Below are positions 9,287 through 18,648 of a stretch of 36,717 nt of DNA, one piece after another; position 1 is the first letter of the stretch; every line of letters begins with the position of its first letter. The position numbers and the translations under genes were made by a program. The notes under the pieces are model-generated. The model was given only the letters and a program-made list of their open reading frames with translations, ran no database searches and was not told the origin of the DNA. Origin of the DNA: a bacterium (lineage in GTDB: Bacteria; Bacillota; Limnochordia; DTU080; RSA5); NCBI GenBank assembly GCA_002919195.1, contig PKEU01000025.1, positions 1 to 36,717 of the forward strand, given 5' to 3'.

Positions 9287-10909
9287 TTGAGCAGGCGGAC
9301 CGAACAGGCAAAACAGATCTGGCTGTACGATACGACGCTGCGCGACGGCACCCAGGGAGAGGGCATCTCTTTCTCCGCTGAGGACAAGGTCAACGTGGCC
9401 GTGCGCCTCGACCGCTTTGGGATCGACTATATCGAGGGAGGCTGGCCTGGTTCCAATCCCAAGGACGTCGAGTTTTTCCAGCGGATCAAGGACGTCGAGC
9501 TCATCCACGCCCAGATTGCGGCTTTTGGCAGCACGCGGCGGGCGCACATCGCGGTAGAAGACGACGAAAACCTCAAAGCCCTGCTGCGTTCTGGGGCCCG
9601 GGTAGCCACGATTTTCGGCAAGTCGTGGAACTTCCATGTGACCAACGCCCTGCGCACCACGCTCGATGAAAACCTGCGGATGATCGAAGAGAGTGTCGCT
9701 TACCTCAAAGAGCAGGGGCTGGAAGTGATCTACGATGCCGAGCACTTTTTCGACGGCTACTACGCGGACAAGGCGTACGCCCTCGAGACGCTCAAGGCAG
9801 CCGTCCGGGGAGGGGCCTCGGTGGTGGTCCTTTGCGACACCAACGGGGGAAGGCTTCCCCACGAGGTCGCGGAGGCTGTCCGCCACGTCCGGGCGGAGGT
9901 CGATGTGCCGATCGGCATCCACACGCACAACGATTCGGGCTTGGCGGTGGCCAACGCGCTGGCGGCCGTCAAGGAAGGAGCCGTGCACGTGCAGGGGACC
10001 ATCAACGGCTACGGGGAGCGGTCGGGCAACTGCGACCTGATCCAGGTGATTCCCAACCTGCAGCTCAAGATGGGCCTTGTGTGCGTGCCGGAAGAACGCA
10101 TGCGCGAGCTCACGGAGCTTTCCCTGTATGTCAGCGAGATGGCCAACATGCGTCCCGACCCCCGGCAGCCCTTTGTGGGCCGGAGCGTCTTCGCCCACAA
10201 GGGAGGGGCTCATGTCTCGGCCATCCTCCGGCACCCCGAAACCTACGAGCACATCCCGCCGGAGAGCGTGGGCAACCAGCGGCGCGTGTTGGTGTCGGAG
10301 CTTTCGGGCGCGAGCAACGTGATTTACAAGGCGCGCGATTACGGCATCGAGCTCAGCAAAGACTCGCCCGCGCTCCGCAAAGTGGTCAACACCATCAAAG
10401 AGCTCGAACACCAGGGATACCATTTTGAAGGCGCCGAGGCCAGCTTTGAGCTGATCCTCAAAAAAGCGCTGGGGCTTTATCAGCCCTACTTCGAGCTGGT
10501 GGGTTTGAGGCTTACGGTCGACAAGCGCGATCCCCTCGACGAACCCGTCGCCGAGGCGACGATCAAAGTGAAAGTGGGAGAACACATCCTTCACACCGCC
10601 GCGGACGGGAACGGTCCGGTCAACGCCCTCGACTCGGCGCTCCGTAAAGCCTTGGAGACTGTCTATCCCCAGATTCGCCGGATCAAGCTCGTCGACTACA
10701 AGGTGCGGGTGCTCAACGAAAGAGCCGGTACGGCCGCCAAGGTGCGGGTGCTCATCAGGTCCAGCGACGACGGTAAGAGCTGGGGGACGGTCGGTGTCTC
10801 CACCAACATCATCGAGGCGAGCTGGAGGGCCTTGGTCGACAGCATCGAGTACGGTTTGATGCGCGCCAACGCTGCTGCCGAGCCCATCAAAGTCAGCCGG
10901 CCGGTATGA
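9287..10909 (+). CDS. cimA: (R)-citramalate synthase
   Basis: A 540-residue DRE-TIM enzyme of the citramalate synthase branch, related to LeuA but distinct. It has [13 protein letters not shown], a [15 protein letters not shown] metal motif at about residue 210, and a C-terminal LeuA-like dimer domain. The family condenses acetyl-CoA and pyruvate to citramalate, which LeuBCD then convert to 2-oxobutyrate, giving isoleucine without threonine deaminase. The TTG start has AAGGAAGTG about 8 bases upstream. The gap to leuA is 55 bases with no clear structure. A homocitrate synthase role is less likely because the TQGEGIS and [10 protein letters not shown] stretches are typical of CimA. Confidence 0.92.
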   Translation: MSRRTEQAKQIWLYDTTLRDGTQGEGISFSAEDKVNVAVRLDRFGIDYIEGGWPGSNPKDVEFFQRIKDVELIHAQIAAFGSTRRAHIAVEDDENLKALLRSGARVATIFGKSWNFHVTNALRTTLDENLRMIEESVAYLKEQGLEVIYDAEHFFDGYYADKAYALETLKAAVRGGASVVVLCDTNGGRLPHEVAEAVRHVRAEVDVPIGIHTHNDSGLAVANALAAVKEGAVHVQGTINGYGERSGNCDLIQVIPNLQLKMGLVCVPEERMRELTELSLYVSEMANMRPDPRQPFVGRSVFAHKGGAHVSAILRHPETYEHIPPESVGNQRRVLVSELSGASNVIYKARDYGIELSKDSPALRKVVNTIKELEHQGYHFEGAEASFELILKKALGLYQPYFELVGLRLTVDKRDPLDEPVAEATIKVKVGEHILHTAADGNGPVNALDSALRKALETVYPQIRRIKLVDYKVRVLNERAGTAAKVRVLIRSSDDGKSWGTVGVSTNIIEASWRALVDSIEYGLMRANAAAEPIKVSRPV

Positions 10910-10936
10910 TTTTGACCGGTAGAGGTGGAGCCCCTC

Positions 10937-11725
10937 GTGCCAGCGATTACCCCCATCGACGCCCTTGACATCTTATTGGTCGCGTATTTTCTCTTCCGCT
11001 TGATGATGCTCATCCGCGGGACAAGGGCGACCGCGATCATCAAGGGGCTGGCAGTTCTCTTTGTCGCGAACCTGGCAAGCGGCTGGCTTGGACTCAGGAC
11101 AGTGAACTGGATCCTTGAGCAGGGGACGACCGTGATCTTGGTCGCCCTGCCTGTCGTCTTTTTTCCAGAGCTGCGTCGCGCCCTGGAGCACCTGGGGCGG
11201 GGGCAGCTTTTTTCTCGCCTAGCGGGGATGGGGCCGGAGGAGGTAGGGCAAGTCGTCGATCCGGTCGTTCGCTCAGCCCGGCTCCTTTCGGAGAGCCGGA
11301 CAGGCGCCCTTATCGTCATCGAACGAGAAGTGGGCCTGGAAGAGTACGTCGAAAGCGGCGTGCGCATGGACGCAGCCATCACCACCGAGCTCCTGCTCAA
11401 CATCTTTACGCCCAATACACCGCTCCACGACGGAGCGGTCATCATACGCGGCCAGCGGGTGGCCGCAGCCGGTTGCTTCCTTCCCCTGACGGACAATCCT
11501 TACATCAGCTCCAAGATGGGCACTCGCCACAGGGCGGGGCTTGGCGTCTCCGAACAGTCGGATGCCCTGGTGGTGATCGTCTCCGAGGAGACGGGGACGA
11601 TCTCGTTTGCCAAGGGCGGGCGCCTGGAGAGAAATCTTGATGAAGATTCCCTCCGGATGCGGCTTACACGGGAGCTTTCGGGCGGTCGGACGGGCAACTT
11701 CGTCCGCTGGGGGGGACTGGGTTGA
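10937..11725 (+). CDS. cdaA: diadenylate cyclase CdaA (membrane-bound)
   Basis: Makes the second messenger c-di-AMP from two ATP. The product has about three N-terminal membrane helices (residues 6-25, 33-50 and 58-78), a short linker helix, and a DAC domain (about 95-225) with both catalytic motifs: LHDGA and RHRAG. At 262 residues it is close to the usual 270-280. I prefer GTG 10937, which has AGAGGTGGAG ending 6 bases upstream, over the track's GTG 10925. It lies 27 bases after cimA and shares one base with cdaR (TGATG), indicating coupling. The cdaA-cdaR-glmM order is conserved in Bacillota, where CdaR and GlmM modulate CdaA. Confidence 0.95.
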   Translation: MPAITPIDALDILLVAYFLFRLMMLIRGTRATAIIKGLAVLFVANLASGWLGLRTVNWILEQGTTVILVALPVVFFPELRRALEHLGRGQLFSRLAGMGPEEVGQVVDPVVRSARLLSESRTGALIVIEREVGLEEYVESGVRMDAAITTELLLNIFTPNTPLHDGAVIIRGQRVAAAGCFLPLTDNPYISSKMGTRHRAGLGVSEQSDALVVIVSEETGTISFAKGGRLERNLDEDSLRMRLTRELSGGRTGNFVRWGGLG

Positions 11726-12429
11726 TGGTTCGCCGCAGGCGTTGGAGGCGCCCTGAGATCGACCACCTCTCTTTGAGGATCCTCGCGCTGTTTCTGGCGA
11801 TCGTCCTCTGGTTTTTGGCGACCGATCGCCCCCAGACGCGGCTTGGACTTGAGCAGCGGACGATCAACGTGGAGACCGAGGTCGTGGGCGTCGGCGACGA
11901 TCTTGTGGTCACCCACGCGCCCCAAGACGTCTCGCTCACTCTCGAAGGTTCGCGCCTCATGCTCTCGTTTCAGGCGGCCGATATCCGGGCGTACGTCGAT
12001 GCGACGGGGCTGGCCGCCGGCCGCCATCGCCTGCCGGTCAAGGTCGATGTACCGTCGAGTTTGAACGCGCGTTCCATCAGCCCAGCGGAGGTCGATTTCG
12101 TCCTCGAAGAGCGAGCGACCAAGCGGGTGCCGGTGAGAGCGGCGGTAGTGGGTGTTCCCGACGGGTCTGTGGTGCGCATCGTCGACGTAGAGCCCGACGA
12201 GATGGCAGTTTATGGGGTGGGGTCCGCTGTAGCCCGTACGGCCTTTGTCCTCGCCCAAGTCAACCCGGCCGCGCCGGAAAGAGAGGCAAGAGTCGTGCCA
12301 GTCGACGAAGATGGAGTAACGATTGCCGGTGTCGCGACGGAATATGATTGGGTGGATGTGACTTTTCGGATCGAGCGGCAGCCATCCGGCGAGGAAAGGG
12401 AACCCGGTCCGCCGGATGAGTCCAACTGA
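11725..12429 (+). CDS. cdaR: CdaR (YbbR-domain regulator of CdaA), short form
   Basis: A 234-residue protein with a basic N terminus (MVRRRRWRR), one signal-anchor helix (about residues 18-36, ILALFLAIVLWFLA) and an extracytoplasmic region with about two YbbR-type repeats. Bacillus subtilis CdaR is about twice this length, so repeats are missing here or were never gained. The tail is acidic and proline-rich (PSGEEREPGPPDES). ATG 11725 lies in the TGATG overlap with the cdaA stop and has a G-rich stretch upstream. The family binds CdaA at the membrane and changes its activity. Function here is inferred from the anchor, the fold pattern and gene order. Confidence 0.88.
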   Translation: MVRRRRWRRPEIDHLSLRILALFLAIVLWFLATDRPQTRLGLEQRTINVETEVVGVGDDLVVTHAPQDVSLTLEGSRLMLSFQAADIRAYVDATGLAAGRHRLPVKVDVPSSLNARSISPAEVDFVLEERATKRVPVRAAVVGVPDGSVVRIVDVEPDEMAVYGVGSAVARTAFVLAQVNPAAPEREARVVPVDEDGVTIAGVATEYDWVDVTFRIERQPSGEEREPGPPDESN

Positions 12430-12452
12430 GCGCCGGAAGAGGTGACGTGACG

Positions 12453-13817
12453 GTGACGCGTTTATTTGGAACGGATGGCGTGCGCGGGGTCGCCAACGCT
12501 GACCTTACGCCTGAACTGAGCTTTGCGCTGGGTCGCGCGGCGGGCTCGCTCATGAGGGAAAGAGTGGGGCCGGGCAAGCGGCCCAGGATGTTGATCGGGC
12601 GCGACACCCGCGCCTCGGGGCCGATGCTCCAAGCGGCCTTGGCGGCGGGACTCAACTCGGTGGGCGTCGACTGTGATCTGGCCGAGGTCCTGTCAACGCC
12701 CGGGGTGGCTTATCTTGCCCGGGTGATGCAGTACGACGGCGCGGCAGTCATTTCAGCTTCCCACAACCCCGTGGAAGATAATGGAATCAAGTTTTTCACC
12801 TCGGGCGGGTATAAGCTGAACGATGCCGACGAGGATGCCATCGAAGCGGTGACCCGGGCCCTCTTGCGGGGAGAAGACTCGTTGGCACGGCCCGTGGGGC
12901 CCGAGGTGGGCACCCAGCGCGACGCTCGTCACCTGGTGGATGCATACATCGACTTTTTGTGCGAGGCCTTTCCTCTCAGCCTTTCGGGTATGGAGATCGT
13001 GGTCGATTGTGCCAACGGCGCGGTATCCAAGATCGCGCCCGCGGTGCTCGAGAGGCTAGGGGCCCGCGTCAAGGTTTTGCACGCTGAGCCCGACGGCAGC
13101 AACATCAATGTCGCGTGCGGCTCGACTCATCCCAGCGTTATCTGCCAGGCAGTCAAAGAAAGCGGGGCCGCCGTCGGTTTCACATTTGACGGCGATGCGG
13201 ACCGCGTGTTGGCTGCCGACGAAGAGGGGCGGCTGGTTGACGGCGATCACATCATGGCCATCCTCGCCTCCGACATGATGGAGCGGGGAAGACTGAAACA
13301 GAGCAAGATCGCCGTCACCACCTACAGCAACCTGGGGTTAAAAACGGCCCTGGAAGCGCTGGGCGCCGGGGTGGTGGAAACCAAGGCGGGCGACCGGTAC
13401 GTCCTCGAAGCGATGCTCGATCAGGGCCTGGTCCTAGGCGGTGAACAGTCGGGCCACATCATCCTGCTGGAGCATAACACCACTGGCGATGGCCTTTTGA
13501 CCTGCCTTGCCCTTTTGGATGTGATGACCCGCAAGGCTCAACCCTTGTCAGCTTTGGCCCGGGTGATGCAGGCTTTTCCCCAGATCCTCGTCAACGTCAG
13601 GGTGGCCGACAAAGGGGCGCTGGCCGGCAACGCGGCGGTCCAACAGGCGATCCAGGAGGCCTCCGATATGATCGGCCCCCGGGGCAGGATCTTCGTCCGG
13701 CCGTCGGGAACGGAACCGGTCATCCGGGTCATGGGCGAAGGGCAAGACGAAAAGGTGGTTCAACAGGCGGTCGACAGGGTGGTTCAGTCGATCCGGGCGG
13801 AGTTGGGCGATGGGTGA
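12453..13817 (+). CDS. glmM: phosphoglucosamine mutase
   Basis: Interconverts glucosamine-6-phosphate and glucosamine-1-phosphate, leading to UDP-GlcNAc and peptidoglycan. The four-domain protein (454 residues) starts FGTDGVRGVAN, has the phosphoserine loop ISASHNPVEDNG (active Ser about residue 102), the Mg-binding loop FDGDADRV (about 247), GEQSGH for sugar binding, and RPSGTEPVIRVM for phosphate binding near the C terminus. GTG 12453 has AGAGGTG 8 bases upstream; GTG 12447 is an alternative with less space. It overlaps nnr by 8 bases. GlmM of other Bacillota inhibits CdaA, consistent with the neighbouring genes. Confidence 0.96.
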   Translation: MTRLFGTDGVRGVANADLTPELSFALGRAAGSLMRERVGPGKRPRMLIGRDTRASGPMLQAALAAGLNSVGVDCDLAEVLSTPGVAYLARVMQYDGAAVISASHNPVEDNGIKFFTSGGYKLNDADEDAIEAVTRALLRGEDSLARPVGPEVGTQRDARHLVDAYIDFLCEAFPLSLSGMEIVVDCANGAVSKIAPAVLERLGARVKVLHAEPDGSNINVACGSTHPSVICQAVKESGAAVGFTFDGDADRVLAADEEGRLVDGDHIMAILASDMMERGRLKQSKIAVTTYSNLGLKTALEALGAGVVETKAGDRYVLEAMLDQGLVLGGEQSGHIILLEHNTTGDGLLTCLALLDVMTRKAQPLSALARVMQAFPQILVNVRVADKGALAGNAAVQQAIQEASDMIGPRGRIFVRPSGTEPVIRVMGEGQDEKVVQQAVDRVVQSIRAELGDG

Positions 13818-15387
13818 GTTTTGGCACAAGCCTTTTGGCGTGGTGACGGGCGCCGAAATGGCTGCCCTCGACCGCGAGGCGATCGATGAGTACCGCTTGC
13901 CGCAAGCGGCCTTGATGGAGCGGGCCGGCTGTGAAGTGGCGCAAGCGGTGGCCCGCTTTGTCGGTGGCTCTACGGCCGGTATCCGGGTCCACGTGATTTG
14001 CGGCTCCGGAAACAACGGTGGCGACGGACTGGTCGCAGCGCGCGCTTTGGCAAACCTGGGCGCCCGCGTGCGGGTTTTCCTCACGGCTTCTCCTGACAAG
14101 TTTCGAGGCGACGCGTTGTCCTTTTACACGACGGTCGTCAAGATGGGCCTCCCCGTCGCAACCGTCGGCGAAGGGGACGTGCGCCGCTTTTCCCTGGGAT
14201 TGCGCACGGCGGATGTGGTGGTCGACGCGATCACGGGGACCGGGGTGTCAGGTCCCCTCAGGCCCTTCGTCGCGAAGCTGGTCTCAGCGATCAACGAATC
14301 GGGCCGGCCTGTGGTGGCGGTCGATATTGCCACGGGCGTCCAGGCCGACTCGGGAAAGGTGGATCCCGTGGCGGTGAACGCCACGGAGACGGTGACCTTT
14401 GGCCTTCCCAAAATCGGTCATCTCTTTTTCCCGGGACGAGCCCACACTGGGAGGCTGCACGTCGTCGACATCGGTTTTCCTCGCCCCTTGCTGGACAAGG
14501 CTTCCCGGCGCATCTTGACATGCGCCGAGTGGGCGAGGAAAGTGTTGCGTCCGCGCCCTCCGGACGGCCACAAAGGCACCTTTGGCCGGGTCGTCGTCAT
14601 CGCCGGTTCGAGGGGCATGGCGGGCGCGGCGGTCTTGGCGATGCGCGGGGCTTTGCGCTCGGGCGCCGGGCTCGTCACGTGGATGGGGCCCCAAAGTCTT
14701 TTGCCGGTCGTCCAAAGCCACGTGCCTGAGGCGACTGCGAGGGCCCTTCCCGAAAGCGCGGATGGCACCTTGGCTTCCTCCGGCGTCGACGAGGCCGTCT
14801 CAAGCCTGCGTCCAGGAGACGTCGTCGCGCTGGGCCCGGGGCTTGGCCAAGGTGAAGTGGACCGCTTTGTCCTCGGGTTTTTGGAGCGCTCCCCCGTTCC
14901 TGTGGTCGCCGACGCGGACGCGCTCAACATCCTCGCCCGCTACCCCGAGGCGAGCGAGAGCCTTAAAGGGCAGCGCCCTCTCGTGATCACGCCTCATCCC
15001 AAAGAGGCGGCAAGGCTCTTGGGTATCGACGCGCTCCAAGTGGCACAAGCCCCCCTCGAAGCTGCGGCGCGGCTTGTGGAGCGGCTGCGGTGCACCGCCG
15101 TGCTCAAGGGCGCTCCGGCCGTGATCCAGGGGGAGTCGGGTCATGTGTTTATCAACGGAACGGGCGATGTGAGCCTTGCGACGGGTGGCACGGGGGACGT
15201 GCTCACAGGCGTCATCGCCTCGTTGCTGGCTCAAGGTTATCCTGCGGAGACGGCGGCCGCATTGGGAGCTTACGTCCACGGGCGAGCGGGAGAGCTGGCC
15301 GGCGAGCAATGGAGCCGGCACGGCGCGACCGCGATCGACGTCGCCTCGGCGCTAAGCCAAGCATGGCGTGAGCTCGAGAGGAGATGA
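13810..15387 (+). CDS. nnr: bifunctional NAD(P)HX epimerase / ADP-dependent NAD(P)HX dehydratase
   Basis: A fused repair enzyme of 525 residues. The N-terminal YjeF_N domain (about 10-215) is the epimerase and carries GSGNNGGDGLVAAR. The C-terminal ribokinase-like domain (about 225-515) is the dehydratase, with ITPHPKEAARLL and the anion-hole motif ATGGTGDVLTG. Together they restore hydrated NADH and NADPH. ATG 13810 overlaps the glmM stop, with GGAG 7 bases upstream. The domain order and length are normal. Next to alr and close to nadE, it forms a small NAD and D-alanine cluster. Confidence 0.95.
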   Translation: MGEFWHKPFGVVTGAEMAALDREAIDEYRLPQAALMERAGCEVAQAVARFVGGSTAGIRVHVICGSGNNGGDGLVAARALANLGARVRVFLTASPDKFRGDALSFYTTVVKMGLPVATVGEGDVRRFSLGLRTADVVVDAITGTGVSGPLRPFVAKLVSAINESGRPVVAVDIATGVQADSGKVDPVAVNATETVTFGLPKIGHLFFPGRAHTGRLHVVDIGFPRPLLDKASRRILTCAEWARKVLRPRPPDGHKGTFGRVVVIAGSRGMAGAAVLAMRGALRSGAGLVTWMGPQSLLPVVQSHVPEATARALPESADGTLASSGVDEAVSSLRPGDVVALGPGLGQGEVDRFVLGFLERSPVPVVADADALNILARYPEASESLKGQRPLVITPHPKEAARLLGIDALQVAQAPLEAAARLVERLRCTAVLKGAPAVIQGESGHVFINGTGDVSLATGGTGDVLTGVIASLLAQGYPAETAAALGAYVHGRAGELAGEQWSRHGATAIDVASALSQAWRELERR

Positions 15388-15394
15388 AACCTCT

Positions 15395-16519
15395 TTGGAG
15401 GAAAACCATCACCGCTTTCGCCCGACTTGGGTCGAGGTGAGCCTGGCCTCGATCGCTCACAACACGCGCGCGTTTGCCGCAGTGGCCCGTGCCAAAGGCG
15501 TTGGCCTGATCGCGGTGGTCAAGGCGGATGGGTACGGTCACGGCGCCTTGGAGACGGCGAAAACGGCCTTGGCCCATGGGGCCCAGGTCCTGGCGGTCGC
15601 CCTGCCGGAGGAAGGCGCCGTTTTGCGCGAACACGGCATCGAGGCGCCGATACTGGTGATGGGCGCCTACGTGCCTGGGACGGTCCAGGCCTACCAGCAA
15701 TACTCCCTCATGGCGACCATCAGCGACTTTGACCAGCTAAAGGCCGCGGCCGCCGAAGCCCGGAGCGGGCGGCTCGCGGTGCATCTCAAAGTGGACACGG
15801 GGATGGGCCGTTTGGGTGTCCTGCCCCAGCACGCGTTGGCGCTGGCCCAAAAGGCGAAGGAAACAGGGAATCTCGAGGTCGTCGGCGTCTACTCTCACTT
15901 GGCCACGGCCGACGAGGTGGACGACTCCTTTGCCTGCCATCAGATCGCCGTCTTTGAGGACATTCTCTCCGATCTGGAGAAGCATCACGTACTTCCGCCG
16001 ATGCGCCATATCCTCAATACCGCGGGCTTGCTCCGCTTTGACGCCGGGCGGACGACGATGGCCCGGGTGGGCCTCGGCCTCTACGGCCTCTATCCGGCGC
16101 CGCACCTAAAAGGCCTGATTGAGCTCCGGCCAGCGCTCACGTGGAAAAGCCGGGTCGCCACCGTCAAGCGGGTGCCGGCGGGGACGGGCGTGAGCTACGG
16201 TCAGGTGTACCATACGCCCAAGGAGACGACTTTGGCGACGATACCCGTCGGTTATGCCGATGGATTTCGCCGGGGCTTGAGCGGACGCGCGCACGTGCTG
16301 ATCGGAGGAAAGAAGCGGCCCGTGCTGGGGCGGATCTGCATGGACCAGACCATCGTGGATGTGGGCGACGACGCGGTGGCGCCCGGCGATGAAGTGGTCC
16401 TCATCGGCCAGCAGGGTAACGAGAGGATCGACGCCGACGATTGGGCCCGCTGGCTCGACACCATCAACTACGAGATCATCTGCGGCGTCTCGGCGCGGGT
16501 GCCGCGGGTGTATCGATAA
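15395..16519 (+). CDS. alr: alanine racemase
   Basis: PLP enzyme of fold type III that makes D-alanine for peptidoglycan. The 374-residue product has the PLP lysine in VVKADGYGHGA (about residue 43), HLKVDTGMGRLG in the barrel, the second catalytic base in GVSYGQVY (Tyr about 268), and GRICMDQ in the C-terminal domain. I chose TTG 15395, with GAGGAG 11 bases upstream and a protein start close to the conserved RPTWVEVSL; the track start GTG 15368 lies inside the nnr gene and has no ribosome binding site. It is 7 bases after nnr and 24 bases before nadE. Confidence 0.95.
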   Translation: MEENHHRFRPTWVEVSLASIAHNTRAFAAVARAKGVGLIAVVKADGYGHGALETAKTALAHGAQVLAVALPEEGAVLREHGIEAPILVMGAYVPGTVQAYQQYSLMATISDFDQLKAAAAEARSGRLAVHLKVDTGMGRLGVLPQHALALAQKAKETGNLEVVGVYSHLATADEVDDSFACHQIAVFEDILSDLEKHHVLPPMRHILNTAGLLRFDAGRTTMARVGLGLYGLYPAPHLKGLIELRPALTWKSRVATVKRVPAGTGVSYGQVYHTPKETTLATIPVGYADGFRRGLSGRAHVLIGGKKRPVLGRICMDQTIVDVGDDAVAPGDEVVLIGQQGNERIDADDWARWLDTINYEIICGVSARVPRVYR

Positions 16520-16543
16520 GGGTTTCTCTGGGAGGCTTTGGCG

Positions 16544-17296
16544 ATGGAGATGCAGCTCGTTCGGGAGAGGCTTGTGCTCTGGCTCAGGGAGAAGGTTTCG
16601 GAGGCAGGCGCTCGCGGCCTTGTCGTGGGACTGAGCGGCGGCATCGATTCGGCGGTGGTCGCGGCTTTGGCCAGGGAGGCCTTTCCCCAAGACAGCCTTG
16701 CGGTGTGGATGCCGTGCCAGAGCTCAGATGCGGATGCCCGCGACGCCGAGAAGGTCGCAAGGACCGTAGGAATCCCCCTCATCACGGTCACGTTGGACCG
16801 GGTGTGGGAAGAGCTGGTCGACCGGCTCAACGACGCTTTGGCTTCCCTAGAAACCGGGGCCGATGAGGACCCAGGAGCTTTGCGCATGGCGGCGATCAAT
16901 GTCAAGCCCCGCTTGCGGATGACATCGCTCCATTACATTGCCCGGGCGAAGGGTTACCTGGTCGCGGGAGCGACCAACCGGAGCGAGCTCACCGTCGGTT
17001 ACTTCACGAAGTTTGGCGACTCCGGCGTCGACCTCATGCCGCTCGGGGGGTTGGTAAAAACCCAGGTGTGGGAGCTGGCCCGGGAGCTGGGAATCCCCGA
17101 GGAGATCATTCGCAAAGCGCCGTCGGCTGGGCTTTGGGAAGGACAGACCGACGAACAAGAGCTGGGGATGACCTACGCCGAGCTGGATCGCTACCTCTTG
17201 TCCGGGGAGGGGAGCGCCGAGCTCAAGGCGCGCGTTGCAAGGCTCGAGGCGCAAAGCGACCACAAGAGGCGGATGCCGCCCATCTTTGAGGTCTGA
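16544..17296 (+). CDS. nadE: ammonia-dependent NAD+ synthetase
   Basis: Converts deamido-NAD to NAD with ATP and ammonia. The 250-residue length and absence of a nitrilase domain mark the NH3-dependent form. The ATP pyrophosphatase P-loop GLSGGIDSAVV is at about residues 29-39, with GATNRSELTVGYFTKFGD and LVKTQVWELARELGIP further on, both typical of the family. ATG 16544 has GGAGG 8 bases upstream, better than the track's TTG 16538. It probably shares the transcript of nnr and alr. No terminator is seen in the 63 bases after it. Confidence 0.96.
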   Translation: MEMQLVRERLVLWLREKVSEAGARGLVVGLSGGIDSAVVAALAREAFPQDSLAVWMPCQSSDADARDAEKVARTVGIPLITVTLDRVWEELVDRLNDALASLETGADEDPGALRMAAINVKPRLRMTSLHYIARAKGYLVAGATNRSELTVGYFTKFGDSGVDLMPLGGLVKTQVWELARELGIPEEIIRKAPSAGLWEGQTDEQELGMTYAELDRYLLSGEGSAELKARVARLEAQSDHKRRMPPIFEV

Positions 17297-17359
17297 GGCA
17301 TACGGAGCGTTCAGGCGAGGGATGCTATCGGCGCCACCACCACCGGGAGGCGGTCGCTG

Positions 17360-18598
17360 GTGCACATCCTCGTCTTGACGCCCGAGTATCCCCCCAACGT
17401 CGTCGGCGGCTTGGGCCAGCACGTGGCGGAGCTCACCCGCGCCCTGGCCGCAGCCGGAGTTGATGTCACCGTCTTCACCGCGCTGCGCCCGCACGAAGGC
17501 GGCGAAGAGTTGGAAAACGCCCCAAGGCTTACGATCCACAGAGTGCGGGACGCGGCGCCTTCTCCTTTGAGTTTTTGCGAAGAAGTGGTCCAAAGGAACC
17601 TCGCGCTCCTCGAGGCCGTCCTCCGTTGGGTGGCCCGGGGCCACCGTTTCGATCTAGTCCACGCCCACGATTGGCTGACAGCTCCCGCGGCGCGGGCCGT
17701 CAAGCACGCCCTCCACATTCCCCTGATCGCTACCATCCACGCGACCGAGTTTGGCCGGCACGGCGGTCTCTTTAACGACTTGCAACGCCACATCAGCGAT
17801 ATCGAGTGGTGGTTGGCCTACGAGGCCTGGCGGGTCATTTGCTGCAGCCGTGCGATGCACGCCGAGCTCCAAACGGTCTTTCAAGTGCCAGCGGATAAGA
17901 TTGACGTCATCCCCAACGGGGTCGCCCTCAAGCCAGATCACGCGCGTCAAGAGATCCAAGACGCCCGCCGCAGGTACGCAGAGGACCACGAACGCCTCGT
18001 CTTTTTTGTCGGCCGGCTGGTTTGGGAAAAGGGCGTCGACCTTCTCCTCAAGGCGTTGCCCTACGTCCTCGCGTCGCACCCTAACACGGTACTGCTCATT
18101 GCCGGAAAAGGTCCCGAGCGGGAAGCCTTGGCTGCCCTGGCCGCCGAGTTAGGCGTCGCCCCCCGGGTGCGGTTTGCCGGGTATATCAGCGACCGCGAGC
18201 GGAATACACTCTACCAGGCAGCGGACGTGGCCGTCTTTCCCAGCCGGTACGAACCCTTTGGCATCGTGGCGCTGGAAGCGATGGCCCTGGGGGCACCGCT
18301 CATCGTGTCAGGCACCGGGGGCCTGGCCGAAGTCGTGACTCACCGCGAGACCGGGCTTCTCTTTCATCCAGGCGATCCCAGGTCGCTGGCGGAGCAAATC
18401 ATCGCGGCGCTCAACGCTCCGTCCCTGTGCCGCGCCATGGCGCGCCGCGCCCTGCAAGCAGTCAAGGACCGCTACAGCTGGGAACACGTCGCTCAACAGA
18501 CTCTCGCCGTCTACCGCCGTGTCCTCCAGGCCGCGAAGCAAGATCCCGAGGAGCCCCGCGACACCAAGACCCCGCTGGCCTCGTTGCGGCGCGCCTGA
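17360..18598 (+). CDS. GT4-type glycosyltransferase, glycogen/glucan synthase-like
   Basis: A 412-residue retaining GT-B glycosyltransferase. The N-terminal half starts HILVLTPEYPPNVVGGLGQH, where the GG loop matches the donor-pyrophosphate site seen in glycogen synthases and related GT4 enzymes. VHAHDWLTA follows. The C-terminal half has GRLVWEKGVDLL and the E-x7-E region in EPFGIVALEAMALG. GTG 17360 has GGGAGG 9 bases upstream. Neighbouring nucleotidyltransferase, GH57 branching enzyme and GH15 genes suggest it builds an alpha-glucan, but the acceptor and sugar nucleotide are not certain. A different GT4 role, such as a glycolipid or glycoside, remains possible. Confidence 0.85.
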   Translation: MHILVLTPEYPPNVVGGLGQHVAELTRALAAAGVDVTVFTALRPHEGGEELENAPRLTIHRVRDAAPSPLSFCEEVVQRNLALLEAVLRWVARGHRFDLVHAHDWLTAPAARAVKHALHIPLIATIHATEFGRHGGLFNDLQRHISDIEWWLAYEAWRVICCSRAMHAELQTVFQVPADKIDVIPNGVALKPDHARQEIQDARRRYAEDHERLVFFVGRLVWEKGVDLLLKALPYVLASHPNTVLLIAGKGPEREALAALAAELGVAPRVRFAGYISDRERNTLYQAADVAVFPSRYEPFGIVALEAMALGAPLIVSGTGGLAEVVTHRETGLLFHPGDPRSLAEQIIAALNAPSLCRAMARRALQAVKDRYSWEHVAQQTLAVYRRVLQAAKQDPEEPRDTKTPLASLRRA

Positions 18599-18648
18599 AA
18601 CGTTTCCGGCCCGTCCCGCCGATTACGATCCAGGGAGTGGAAGAACTC

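Noticed and set aside
9173-10594. Antisense ORF of 473 residues opposite cimA
   Set aside because: Shadow of a strongly conserved gene, with no start signal or domain.
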